Of a DNA stretch of 64,000 nt, positions 9,381 through 21,600 are shown one piece after another. A program made the translations under genes and the position numbers. The notes beneath the pieces are model-generated. The model was not told the origin of the DNA, ran no database searches, and saw only the letters and a list, made by a program, of their open reading frames with translations. Each line of letters begins with the position of its first letter. The stretch's first letter is position 1. Source of the DNA: Symbiodinium natans (lineage: Eukaryota > Sar > Dinophyceae > Suessiales > Symbiodiniaceae); NCBI GenBank assembly GCA_905221605.1, contig CAJNDS010002614.1, positions 30,001 to 94,000 on the forward strand. Direction: 5' to 3'.

Positions 9381-9667
9381 TGCGGAGCTGCAATTGGTAT
9401 TGTAGAAAGGAGTTAGTGTTGGAAGTTGGAAGGGTTAATGAACCCGGAAATCATGTTTGGCTCAAGATGGGCTTGAACAGAAAGCCACAAGTTCAAAAAG
9501 AAGTGCCTGGGTTCTTAGGGTTTGGTAAGGGTGTGGGTTCCTTCCCCCTTTCCTTCCCCCCTGGGTTGCTCTTATCCGTGTTCTTGGTTGTTTCTTGGTT
9601 CGATCTGGGAAATATAAGTTCAGGGCGATTAGGGGAGTTGATTTCCTTCCTTGGTTGTCCCCCCGTA
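9381..9667 (+). repeat. 3' LTR
   Basis: 287 bp, the same length and ends as the 5' LTR, about 96% identical. It is followed without any gap by TAGGGTTTAGGG repeats. Confidence 0.9.
9452..9466 (+). other. Spliced-leader-like 15-mer in 3' LTR
   Basis: The same 15-mer as at 1094-1108 in the 5' LTR, with no change, although the base just before it differs between the LTRs. Confidence 0.55.
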
Positions 9668-9850
9668 TAGGGTTTAGGGTTTAGGGTTTAGGGTTTAGGG
9701 TTTAGGGTTTAGGGTTTAGGGTTTAGGGTTTAGGGTTTTAGGGTTTAAGGGTTTAAGGGTTTAAGGGTTTAAGGGTTTTAGGGTTTTAGGGTTTTAGGGT
9801 TTTAGGGTTTTGGGGTTTAGGGTTTAGGGTTTAGGGTTTAGGGTTTAGGG
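9668..9850 (+). repeat. Degenerating TTTAGGG array with 8-bp variants
   Basis: About ten perfect TTTAGGG copies, then runs of TTTAAGGG and TTTTAGGG, one TTTTGGGG, then perfect units again to 9850. Variants come in blocks, which suggests local amplification of single mutant units. Same orientation as the array at 661-877. Confidence 0.9.
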
Positions 9851-12800
9851 AAGAAGCAGAACTTTGCCCGGCCTTGCCCTCGAACTCTTCAGATTGGAAC
9901 TGCGCGAGGATGGCCATGGCCATCTCATCCTCCAGGTTTCGGGAGATGGGGGCTTGAAGGAACTTCAAGACCCGACACCCGAGAAATTCAATCCGGGACT
10001 CCTTCACTTCCTGCCCCCACCCCGGCCACCGTCCTTCTCCCAGCCGTCCAGGACTTCTGCGGGAGGCCTCAGAAGGACGCAGTCAGGACGTAGTCAGGAC
10101 GTAGTCAGCTATGCATGGAGTCATGAAGGGGACGATCCCTACCGCATGCGACTCATGGGTCGCACGGCACAAAGGCAACTGCCCAACCACAATCTGGCAA
10201 AACACGCGTTCGATCGCGCTTGACAGGAGCAGGGCACAACTGCCGCTGTGTCCAAGGCCCGTCCAACTCCATGTAGTCGCCCTCCTCCTCGTCAAACTCG
10301 TCGCCGTACTGAAGCAGTGTGCTCTTGCGGAGGCTTGATTTTTTTGTGAAGCGCAGACTGTTCACTTGAGAATTCATATTATTTCCAACACCGCGTGCTC
10401 GTCGGACTCCCAGACCATCCTGCCTGAGTGGTCTTCCAACTCTCATGAACCAAGTGCGCAACTTTGGGCAGAAAGATATCGAAGGCTTCTTGAAGCACCC
10501 AGTTAGGGCCCAGAGGCTGTGTGGCTTCTTCCTACTGCTGGAAGCAACAGTGTTCTGCGTGCGCAGGTCTGATTTTGTTCATATTTGCACGTTTTCACTA
10601 AGACCTGTGCTGAATCGTGTGAGTTGGTGAGAAGTCTTTGAATTTGTAGCAGCTGCCAAGTTTTCAAATCTCCGTACAAACGAGAACAACCAAGCGCATC
10701 CTAAAGCAAATTTTCTGGATATTAGAAGCGAGTGCCTAGCACAATTGCCAAATCGCAGCATCTGAGTTTGATAACTAGTATGCTGGCATCAGAGTCATCG
10801 TTCTCCGCCTCTCAATCTGTCCCGCTCATCACTGCTCACGCAGACGCCGCAGCAGCAGCAGCATCCGCAGCATCATCCGCAGCCTCACCTGCATCCTCAC
10901 TCAATCCCCCCACCCCGGCCAACCCACCAGCAAACATCATTGGCATCACTGAAATCGTCGTTGTCATCGTCTTGTTCCCTTCTCCTCCTCCTCCTCGAAT
11001 TCATCACCATCGCCATCACCATCATCATCACCACCATCATCATACTCATCGTTGAAACAGAAGAGATCAACATTAACGCGTGTGGTGGGCCTCATCTTCC
11101 TCCGAATAGAGCAAGTCATCCTCGTCCTGAACCTGCAAAGCAATACTCGAGAGCCAGAAACTATTACAGGCAAAAGCATGACGAAGAAGTGAAATGACAC
11201 AGAAGGGTTTTGTCCCGCAGGAGTGCCGAAACCAGTAACATTGAGCAGGCTCCACACAACCCGTACAAGAATGTATAAGAGTGATGGCTGCAGCAAGCAG
11301 CTTATTGCTTCCTGAGCACTGCGGGGAGAGGGTCCGGCCTTTGAGGGCTTCCCCACACTGGCCGGTGCTGCCTGACAGAGGCTGACGGGGTACATAGGCC
11401 CGGTGCGGTTTGATAAGAGTACCATGCGGTACCAGGGCTTGATTGGATTCTTCGTTAAGCTGCTACACAATGCATGTCTTGGGAGTCACTGCTGGTTGGT
11501 AAATGATGATACAACACTGTAGATACAACTACTTACCAGTAGTCCACGGTGCCATGCAGAAAGCTCGGCACGTACTGGCAACTTGCACGCTGGCTGCGGA
11601 CGCAAGGCCAAACTATTGCTTCCCCGTGCTCTCAGTGCTCCCAGCCCAGCTGCCTGACGCACGATGCGATGCGCCTAAGAGCGGATCTTGCTCCTATTTC
11701 GTAGGCTGTTCGGTCTCTGGGCTGCTCTATGCCCATCTCTTATGTGCTGTTTCTTCGACTGCACAGACGTCAAGTTGGCAAGCAAGTGCTACTATCACTG
11801 CGCTTGAGTCATTGAAGGCCTTGTCAGTGGGACTTCTGGCCCCAGAATCGTCGCCCTAGCCAACTCAGGCGCGGGGCACTTCGGGCCCTCGCCGGGCCAA
11901 GGAACCTCTCAGTGGCATACTTTAATTTTGTACGCCGTGTTTGCATGTTTTGCATTTTGTTGCATTTGCTTGACCTGGGAGGCTTCGGGGCGTTCAGGGA
12001 CACATTGATGCACCAGCGCAGCGCTGTTACATCCGTGTCAATGCATCAAACGCTCAGAGTCCGCACAAAGGTACCGGCACACCACGTTCAAGCCCAGCTA
12101 TGGCCAACAACGGCATGCGAAACGCCAACTTCTGAGACCCGGACGTCGAAGCGCCTGTCCAATGAGAAGCCCGGATAAGCTCCCGCCGTTCACATTATAT
12201 GCCTCAAGCACCTTGAGCACCCACGAAAGTCTAGAGCCCCATGATTCGCCAATGGGTTAAAGGACACAAAAGACACGGCAGCTGCAGAGGGACGATGGTT
12301 CGCAAAGTTGGATATCTGCGCTGACATGCAGTCTCATGTGGGAAATTTCTCGATACAAAAGACCATGTGGCTTCAGTGTCCAGCAATGTCAACCAGCCTG
12401 TCGCGGAACAGAGTGCTGCAAGCAAAACCTCGGACTTCATTTGACAAAGTGGATGTGGGACCCAGGCATTGCGGTGTTCAAGACAAAAGGAGCCCAATAA
12501 TTATAACCACCTGTCCGCAGTACTTCGCAGCGGAGGATCATTTCGGAGCTTTCTGCATGGCCTGGAGGTGCCTGATCCCTGAGCTCTTACAGCCTTCGGA
12601 AAACAAAGCCATCCTTGGCCCAAGCATCTGCAAACTTGAGCTGCCCGCCGCGCCCGCTGCGCACAGCAGGCCCACCTTTGTTGGGGCCCCAGTGTCAAGC
12701 AGTGTCACTAAGGTGGCCATGCGATATTGCTTCTTCCGCCACCAGCAGTCAGCGTTGCTGCATTGACTGCGGTGTGACTGGAAGCTCAAGTCTCAGCAGC

Positions 12801-15800
12801 ATGAGCGCTTCACCCCAGCAAATACATTGCGGGCAGGCCTTCCGCGCCCCCATGTTGCAAGGCTGCCCTCAAATCCCAAAACTTGCTGCAAAAGCTCCGA
12901 CGGGAATACATGCACAGTATGTCATGTCAATGCAGCCACACCAGTTCCTGACTTGCCGCATGCTCTTATTCGGACTCTTCTCCCACTAACTCTGAAGCAT
13001 CGAGAGTTGAAACATGCCGCAGGCTCAAGCCTCTTCTTCTCCTTAAGCCGTGGTCCGCTAGGTCCCGCCTTGTATCCTCTGGGGCGGGGCCGTCCTCTTC
13101 AGTCCGCTCGGGCCGCGGCTTCCGTTCCTGCATATGGTACGCTTCTGGTGGTTGCAGCTTTTGACTCGGCCTTCCAGCCTGGAGTCCAAGTCGCATGGGC
13201 CGTTGGACACATGTATGCGCAAGAGTATGCGCAAGCATTTTTGGGGGGCCCTTGTTGAGCAACCAGGTGTTCTGGCCGGGTATGGCGTTGCTTTGGGTGA
13301 CTTCTCGCGCTCCGTGGTGTTTCTGCGCTGCGACTTTTGGGGGTGCTGACCCAGTTGCCTAGCAGGCTCTGAAGCTGAGAGCGAGATCTTCTGCCTCAGC
13401 ACCGGGACCCCTTTTTCGCCTGCGAGTTTGGTTCGCTGAGCCCGGCATCCTGCTTGAGCCACAGATTCAGCTGCACAGAGGCTGTACAGGGCATGGCAAT
13501 GTGAAGACGTTGTGGCTGAGTGGCTTCGCCACACCTCCGCTACCTAAAGAAAGCCATGAGCTTCTGCAGCTTCAGATAGATGAGGAAAACCTGGACAAGT
13601 CAGCGTGTTGGTACGATTTTGACAGCCCGGACAACGCAGGCCACTGCCATGCACCTGGGAAGCAGCTGTTTCGGAAAACACTCCAGTGCTAGTGCGGGCG
13701 CGGGGCAAGAATGATGAAAAGGACGATGGCTAAACACCACACCATGGCCTTCGGTGCGGTTCGATGGAACATGGTTTCATCCGGCGCACTGTCAAAACTT
13801 GCCCCTGCCAAGCGCAGTTGATACCGTTTGATACCAGTAATACTTTGCCAATGTTCCACCCCAGATTGCAATGCCTCGGTGCTGTCAAGAACTCGCAAGA
13901 AACAACATGGCACGCCTGGCTAGTCTGAATGCGCCGGGACATCAGCGACAAGAACATCTTGGATGTGCCCAGGTGGCCATCCACGTCATGCAGATGGTCC
14001 TGGACAATCGGGTGACTGGTAGGAAGGCTGTCGTTGGATTTTTATGGAATGATACGGCGTTACATGATGCTACCGCGCGGACTCTGCGCACAGAACATAC
14101 ATGTGCTCCATCGAGTGAAGGGGCGTGCATTTGGGACGGAAACTGAAAAGTAGACGCGTGACAAGCAGGCTGTCAGACTGTCTGCGAGTGGGGAATTGCA
14201 TGGCAGATTGCCAGACAGCCAGACAGTCGAATACAGCCACCGCAGTTCAAACGACCGGACACGTCGAATAGGACCGGGATGATTTGCCACAGCAAGTCAG
14301 CCTATTTGACAAGAATTCGGGCGATTTCACCACTGCATGTCAAACAACCGCATGACCAACAGGATGGCTGGATTGGAGTCAATCCGAAGGAGAGTGTCCG
14401 ATTTGTGGACCGAAACTGAAGAAGCAGATGGGCAGATGAAGCAAACACGAGAATGCTGTCAGGCAGCCAGGGCGACGCCAAGACTAACACTTCGACTGTC
14501 TGACTGCCGCTCGGTTCACCGCGACCTCAAGTAATGATTGCTACGATGAAGCCAATGACTGGAGAAATGTACATTCATTGCCTTCTGTTCTACTCTCGTG
14601 GTCCGATGGTTGAAGAATTCGATACTGCAAACCACAGAATAAGTAGCGGCTTCCAAGCGAGGCCGGTTCAACTTATTCAAGCTCAAGCCATACCGCAAGC
14701 AATGTGCACGCAGTCGATGTCAGAAGCTCATGATCCCACAATATCTCACACCCCCAATATCCCCCAATCACGACTAAACCTCGGCTCCATCCTTGCTCCG
14801 TTTGAGGGCATCTCGCTGGTCAGTCAGCTCGGACATGACATCCATGCCAATGCTTTCGGCCTTGCAGCACGGCCGTGGGATGTTGTGGACTATTGCGGAC
14901 GTTTTGTGCCCTGTGTGGTTTCCGGCTGCTTTGCCTTGGTTTGTAAAGTGTTTTGGCCGACATGGAGGACATGGTTGCCTGACGAGTACCTTAACTCCAA
15001 CACCCACCGCCCCAGTGGCCTCTAAAGCCGTTCGCCGCGAGTCCTGGCTGAGCGCATGGCCGAGCGTCTAGTGTCTGTAGTCTATTCATAGTTCAGAATG
15101 CCAAAGCCTTCATTCTTGGCCCGGCACCACATTCACAGATGCTCATAATACTGTGGATGGGGGAAACCTTGCATCACTTTCAAGGCTTTCAAGGGCACGT
15201 AACATTTTCTCCCCTTGCCCCCCATTTAACATTGCGGCGAAAAGCAGATTTTCAGGATTAGGCCCCATGACGTAACTCTTGCACCGCTCCGTCGTGACAA
15301 TCCCCAGTGTTAAAAAGGGTGGAGATCAGACGGTGCATTTGGAGTAGATCAAGTCGGCGATGCAAAATTTCCTCCATCCACCGTATGGCCACTCCGACAG
15401 TCGAAGGATTCAGTTGCTTTGAGGTTGTATTCCGCTGCACTAATTGCAGACGAGTTGAGTGATCAGCCCCTGTGTCCTTAGACCTGACCGCCTGGCCATG
15501 GAACAACGCTGTCGCCGGTCGCCATTACGAAGAAATACCCTGCCTCCAGGCGGCGCGCACCGGCCCTCATTCGCTGAGCCGAGTCTCTCTGCACCTGCGA
15601 TTCATGGGCATTTCAAGGTCTCACAGCTTCGTAACGATTCGTAACTAAACACAAGTTTTAGGGCTTCGGGTAGAAGGGCAACTAGCAGCCCTACATACTG
15701 AGCAATCTCAATTCACATGCGTTTGGCAGCGCTCGTCGGGGTCCCGGATTCGCAGTCGGCGCCATTCCTCCACACTGTACATCCCCTGTGCCTTATCATC

Positions 15801-16060
15801 AGGGCTTGCGCCACGCAGCAAGCCTTCCCAGCATGTTTGAGCAGACGGCAAGATGAGAGTAAACGCCTTGCAGGAAATCTGGTTGAGGTGCTTCGGGATA
15901 TTGAACCAAGTTAAACCAACGGCAGAGGTGGCCTTCTCGGTTCAGCCTCGCCTGCACGTTGCGAACCAAGGTCCTCGCTTGTTCGATGTCTTGCATTTCG
16001 CTCTATCCACGTGCCGAACAGAGATGAAGAGATCCTTTATCCGCACAGCCAGCTCACCAG
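9851..16060. other. Mostly non-coding; weak minus-strand exon hints
   Basis: No gene can be assembled. Short acidic peptides on the minus strand near 10220-10330 (containing YGDEFDEEEGDYMELD) and 10980-11165 (QDEDDLLYSEEDE, then a D/E run) could be exons of an acidic protein, but the D/E run is antisense to CAT/TCC simple repeats. GCA repeats lie near 10845-10875 and CAT/CAC repeats near 11002-11048. Confidence 0.4.
13689..13913 (-). CDS. Candidate 3' exon with C-terminal membrane segment
   Basis: A minus-strand open frame whose last 18 residues form a hydrophobic tail (MVWCLAIVLFIILAP) before the stop, preceded by protein-like sequence. It is not recognised. The terminal segment looks like a single membrane anchor. 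No partner exon was joined by phase, so it may be chance. Confidence 0.22.
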   Translation of the reverse strand: MPCCFLRVLDSTEALQSGVEHWQSITGIKRYQLRLAGASFDSAPDETMFHRTAPKAMVWCLAIVLFIILAPRPH

Positions 16061-17093
16061 TCAATGCACCACCCTTTGGCTCAGGTGCACTCGAGCTACG
16101 TCGACCATGTAGTCGAAGCTGCCCCCAGCGTAACGGGTGTCGAGCGAACGGCGGATCCACCGAAGCGATGCCTCTGGGTGTCCTGAGGCAGATACGGTCA
16201 CCTTCATGCAGGGTCTTGTTTCGACACTTTGACCCCGCCTATGATGCACCACGTGCGGAACGATTGCCAAGCACATCCGAGCCACCCTGCGACTCCTCGA
16301 AAAGACCCAAGTAGAGGGCTGCATAAAAAGAGTCTTTGTCCCCGGGCGATACAGCTGCCACAGCTTCCAACTGGCCCTGCGCACTGCTCGATCCCTCGAA
16401 GAGCTCTGACACGAGCCGCATGATGGCACGCGGGTCTTTCCCGACTCGCAGCCTTGGGTTCGAGGAGTTCAGGGGATCCCAAAGGATCCAAAAAGACATT
16501 TGGGAACACGGGAACACTAGATTGTCCCTGAGAGGCATCCGCTAGAGCTGGAAGCAGTCGAGCATCATCTGTTTCTGTGCTGCTGCAAAACCCAGCACTT
16601 GGGCTTCACACAGCATGGCCCAGATAGACTCTTCGGTGTCGCTGGAGTTGACTTGAGCATCCTGGCGGAACTGTGCCGCCCCATCCTCGTAGCGACCTGC
16701 GTAGTACAGGGCGATGCCCCTCTGCCAGAGTAGTGTCGATGGATAGCCCACCCTGGATGCCGCATCGAAGAGCTGTGTTGACAGCTCCACCAGACCACGT
16801 TGGAAGGCCGTGCTGCCAGCCCAGACGAAGAAGAGAGCTAGGGTGGTGATGGCCAACAGGCCTTGCAATCCCAAGTCCAGCAGCTCTCCAAGCACCTCGC
16901 GCCGGCCGGGGGGGCCGGCACGCGAGGCAAGCCGCGCGCGCTGCCCGCCCGCTAGCGGCGCGTCCCGCGCGCTCCGTACACCCACAGAAAGCGAGCACCA
17001 CGAGGGCGCAAAGAGCGAAGGGCCCCAATGAGGTGAGCAGAGCCGGACAGGTGCTGGGGATGGCCTGACAAACTTCGGTCTTCCACTCTGCAA
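16061..17093 (-). CDS. TPR-like protein, conserved algal/plant family
   Basis: Three exons on the minus strand. Exon 1 ends at 16567, exon 2 is 16452-16286, exon 3 is 16182-16061 (TGA). Joined across the introns, the product carries LWQRGIALYYAGRYEDGA, then QFRQD, DTEESIW, LCEA, VGKDPRAIMR, FYAALYLGL and FDYMVDVARVH in the order I recall for a tetratricopeptide-like family of plants and algae, so the reading is secure although the function is unknown. Intron 1 begins GATG (or GCTC three bases later) and intron 2 GTGG; both end AG|G. The 5' end is unsettled: the frame stays open to 17093 without an ATG, so an upstream exon is likely. A hydrophobic segment lies just before the TPR core (LLAITTLALFFVWAG), suggesting a membrane anchor or targeting sequence. 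No neighbour gene shares an operon-like relation. Confidence 0.72.
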
Positions 17094-18070
17094 ACCCTCG
17101 CCATCTCTCCATCCCAGCGCTTCGGATTTCTCGGGTGCTTTTCGAACTTCGTCCTTTGCCTCATTTCAACAGATCTTTTATCCTTTCCCTGCCTGAAAGC
17201 AGATGCCGTCGGGCGGAACTTCACTGCAGAGGCACATGCCATGTCAGTGGGCGATGCCAATGGAAGGGGGTTCTGCCGTTTTGTGGCTTGTTGAAAGATG
17301 CTGACAGTTGCCGCAGAAGTTGCATGGGTGTGTGGGTGCATGAGTGTGTGGGTGTGTGGGTGGGCGGTCTTGACTTAGCTATCTTCCCTGTCAGCTCACC
17401 CCAAGCTCCTACTACAGTTGCTTGCCGTGCGTTGTGAGGGTATTCTAGGTGCCTCCTCTTCAGGCTGCGGGTGCACACATGATACACATGACTTCAAGAC
17501 AGCAGAATGCACCCATGCCGATCCCATGCCGATCCCATGCCCCATGCTGCTCCCATGCTGATCCCATGCTGTCCTACTGGCCAGCAGCTCCTGCTTGTAC
17601 TCCTTCCTCGGCAACAATGCAGAGCAGTCCAGAGCTCTCTGTCAAGGACCGTCAACCCGTGGCTTCACATCTGCCACGCGATTCATGTTCAAGCGGCTCA
17701 AGGCCATGGCAAGTGCCAGGCGAACAGAGGACTGACAGACTCTGGCGGACATCGCTGTCAGTCTCAGGGCTTAGGACTCTGAAGGCTTGCTTCTCAGGTC
17801 AGTGATAGGGGCTTGTGCGGCTTGTCGGTTTTCCGCACTCAGTGCATTTCATCCCGATCCATAGCTCTTGGTTTGACTGAGCTGGAACCCAGGCATGCCG
17901 AGGACCAGACAGTTTGCCCACTAAAGCTGCCTAGGGAGGTTCTCAGGGCTCTTGGGGGTGCAGGAGACGCTTCAGCCTGGGAGCGCAGCGCTGCTAACCG
18001 CAAGCCTACAGCATGCCCACAACCCCTCGATGCTTGCGGCAGTTGACCGTGCGGAGATCTTGAAGCCTTA
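17094..18070. other. Non-coding; short CATGCC-type repeats
   Basis: Nothing assembled here. 17513-17573 carries repeats of a CCCATGCCGAT-like unit, and 17326-17365 is GTGTGGGTG-rich. Confidence 0.4.
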
Positions 18071-18600
18071 TACAACCCTCATCCCCCCAGTGGTTGAGGC
18101 AACGGCGCCAAGCGAGCCCATGGATTTCACCTCGAACTCCATCTGCTGAAAGGCCTCTGCAACTGCTGAGATGTCGCTGGGATTCTCTGGGCCCAGGGAA
18201 CGCGTCAAGAAAACTCGGAGTCGCGCCTGGGTCGCGCGCTCGTGGGCGTCAACCATTTCCTGCCTGGGAATGTTGGAACGGTTGGGCTTTTTTGGGCGGC
18301 TGTGTTGATGCTTTTCAACGAGGCCGCCGCCCGGCATTGCAGCGCTCCTGCGTCGGGCCAGTACCTGCCAAGCTGGACCAGTCTCTTAGTGTCTCTCGGG
18401 GCTTCGCCGGGCCTCCAAACTCCAGTAAACCTCCAAGGCCTAACTCCAACAAGTCCCGAAAATTCGTCGCAACTCCGCAGTGCCTTCGACGACGGTCGCC
18501 AAACTGCGTAGCTGTTGGATCCTCAGCAGGACTGGTGGGACAACAACTTTCAAATGGTGCTGCAAATGCAATGCGCAACAATCACTGTGAGAGGAGGCAG
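18071..18600 (-). CDS. Candidate multi-exon gene, unrecognised
   Basis: Three minus-strand stretches read like protein: around 18560-18480 (QQLRSLATVVEGTAELRRIF), 18450-18370 (LGGLLEFGGPAKPRETL) and 18270-18071 (ATQARLRVFLTRSLGPENPS, then AVAEAFQQMEFEVKSMG). Possible AG|G acceptors and GT/GC donors exist, but the family is unknown and I could not prove the phase. It may be one gene or unrelated exons. Confidence 0.28.
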
Positions 18601-18670
18601 ACGATGTAGCAACTTGAATGGACAAGAACTCGTCAAGGACTTGAAGCAAACTCAAGAATGAGACGGACCT

Positions 18671-18698
18671 CTCACACACACACACACACACACACACT
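18671..18698. repeat. (CA)n microsatellite
   Basis: About 12 CA dinucleotides. Confidence 0.9.
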
Positions 18699-18699
18699 T

Positions 18700-21600
18700 T
18701 AAGTTTACACCTCATCGCCCTTCAGTGTGCAACATTCCTTGACATGGTGAACCTTGTAAGCGCCTGACAGCTGCTTGTAGTCTTCCTGCCAAGCTGAGGC
18801 CCACGAATCGGAGCTTCTGAATTGCACAGAGTTCATATTTCGTAATACTCTTCACACAGGAACCCTGCCTCGTAGGACTGGAAGACCTGCGCTGAGCACA
18901 GGGCACAAACAGGCTGGACCACTTGCCGTGTCGCAGTGCAGATTGGAGCCACATCCCATTCGGCCAGACCCTGCTGGCAACATCAACACGCCGAAACACT
19001 CCTTCTGCTCACTCGCACCTCCGAGATGGTAACAACCGGCTGCGAACCTGCGCGAGAGCTGTTCCTACGTCCGAATGGGGCACTCACGGCCATCATACTC
19101 TTTCCGGTTCCCTGGCTCGTGGTAGCTGCACTTCAGAGGGCCTACTGCGTCACACAACTGTCACAGCCATCGCCTCGCATGTCGGCTGCGGGCAGGAGAT
19201 CCGCTGAAGATCATGCCATGCCCAAACATCGACACAAGCATGCGCTGGGGTATCGGGTTCTGGGCTTCAAGCTTCGACAGAGGAAGACCTTGCCATTGTG
19301 CTAGTCCGTCGCATTGCACTATGTTGCACTATGCATGCAAGAGTTGGCTCTACATCCGGTGCTTCGGGCTCTTACGAGTAGGGCTCTTACGAGTAGGACA
19401 TATGCAGACTCGCGGCACCAACCCGCTTGCTGCTTGCTGTTCGCCTCTGACCCAAGACCTCTGCCTATCTCTGCCTGACATTGTCGCAAGATAGCTCAGA
19501 AACATGTTGCTCTGGCCGATAACAAGCTGCAAAGAGAACGGACTGCAAATTACATCGTGGTCGCGACGCAAGCCTTGTCCACCCCACTCCTCACCTCCAT
19601 AATATCGAGCCTAAGCAAGGTCTAATCCTGCCGGTCTGGATACCAAACATAGCCAGGTCTTCACCTCCTGCTTGCCTGTGACCCAAACTGAACCCAAAAA
19701 GAGACAGGCTGCTCAGAAAAGATGTCTTTGAAACGCCTGATGATGCACCGACAGCACCGAATCTGCTTTGCAGAGGTGAAGTTGGGAACGGGACCAGGTA
19801 GTTCGGAGAGGGAGAAAAGGCACCCATCCCAAGCCTAGTCAGGCGGCAGTTCCCGGCAGTCCTTCACATTCAACCAAACAATTTTTCCCAGTCTTCTCTT
19901 GCAGATGGAGAGTTACAGTATGCCGTCGAACTGAGAAAGCGTTGCATGCCTTTCAGACCACGTGTGCTCGAAAGAGCGTCAGCACACACGCAATCCCTGG
20001 CCTGGCTAACTTTGAAGCTCTTCGTCAGCCGAATGGCCGAAGCCTAAATGCTGACAACTACAAGCCTAAAGTACACTCTGCCCTCTAGGAATCCAAGGTA
20101 CCTTTAGGTACCTTTACCTTTGTCGACGCGCTCTTCTAGTCTAAGCGAGCGCCTCCATACAGACATTGCTGCAGAGCCGCCCCAAAACGCGTACTTCTGG
20201 CGCTGCGCGCCGCGACCCTCAGCTTCGAGCATTCCCACCGAAACCTGAGATGCGGTGCTTCTTGGTTCGCCTCTACCCTAAACCCTGTCGATTTTGGAGC
20301 CATAGAGCCTTAAATGCCCCGCAGGTGGGCATCCGAAGCCTCTCCACCATCATTCCGCAACTTCTCAGAAGCGAATCGCAACGCTCCCAGCCAGTCCCAG
20401 CCACGGACACGGCCCGAGGGGACCTCGATGACCTCTGCGCCATTCTCGGGATCGCTGGTCTTCAGGCGGAGCTTGAGCGTCACCTGCTTCGGAGTTCAGG
20501 ACTCAGGGTTGAGATGGGTTGAGCATAGAGCTAGTTTTTGCAAGAGTTACTGCACACTTGAGGTCTGACTACGTTCACCAACACAACCTTTGCCGAACAC
20601 CTCCCCCCCAGCGCTGCGCCTCTGGCGAATCAACTTCGTTTCGCTTCTGGCCGAAAGGCAGGCGCAAAGTGAGTCTTACGATCGATACGGGAAGGCATTT
20701 CGGGTGTAGTGCTGCGTGTTGCCGTAGCAGCGTGTTGCCGTAGCAGCATAAAAGCTATGGCGGCTATGCGGTACCGAGATCTAGAGGATACCAGTAGGGC
20801 CTGGCAGCTGTGGCCTACTTGCGGCGGGACTACTACAAGTTGTCCGCAACAACACATGCCTCTACTGGGTGGCTGGGAGTGGTAGCTTCCCAGTGACAGA
20901 TAGTAGCAGCAGTCATGCTGAGAACGCCATGCACTCCACGGATGGCCTCGGGGACCTTCGTTACGGTGGAAAGCGCCTCGGATGGGTTTAGGGTCCCTTT
21001 AGGGTTGGCACCTTCCCAGCAACAGCAAGGGACCTCCCGAGTGGTGGGTGTCTCAGTGGGCATGCAACCGTGATTGGAGGCAGACCCTGCTTCTGAGCTT
21101 CAGACCTTCGTGATGGTTTGGTCCTCGCACAAACCCGAAATCCAACGAAGACCGCAGCTTGAGTCTGAGGTTCGGGGGGTTGTTGCGCGACAGAGTTTCA
21201 GAATAAAGGTGCCAAGGCTAGATTCAATCTCCGTTGCCTGAACAAGCATACGAATCGATTGTTCAATACAACAAAACAAAAGACCATGTGCGTGAAGGCT
21301 TCTCCCGAACATGACTTCCGTCTTCGGATTGCCGTGCGACCGCCGCATAACCCATAACCCTTCTGGAGGTTCCACCTTAACTAATCTCCAAAGGAAATTT
21401 CCACTAAGGACCTACGACTCCCCACCTCCTTCGCTGCCTCTGCCTTGGGCGCCGTTCGCACCTGCGTCAAGGCGAGGGTGCAGGCGTGTTGCGATGAGTG
21501 GCCATGGGGCCTCTAGGCCCTTTTAGCCCCCCTATGGGGCAAAGTCATGTAGCAAATTGTGCCACGCCAAAAAGACCTGAGCGTACCTTTGGTGTGGAAC

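Larger units (their letters stand above)
1023..9667 (+). mobile_element. LTR retroelement, two CCCH-finger ORFs, no pol
   Basis: An 8,645-bp element with 287-bp direct terminal repeats (1023-1309 and 9381-9667), a primer-binding-like site straight after the 5' repeat, a polypurine tract straight before the 3' repeat, and two long intact ORFs between. I count about 11 differences between the LTRs (about 96% identity), so insertion is fairly recent. The internal region holds zinc-finger, WW, S1-like and SAM-like modules. I see no reverse transcriptase (no YxDD context), integrase, RNase H or protease motif. It would therefore need enzymes from another element: a large-retrotransposon-derivative-like element that keeps only a gag-like or RNA-binding coding part. 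It is flanked by TTTAGGG arrays. No 5-bp target duplication is seen: the flanks are CCCTA on the left and TAGGG on the right, which are inverse complements. Confidence 0.85.
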
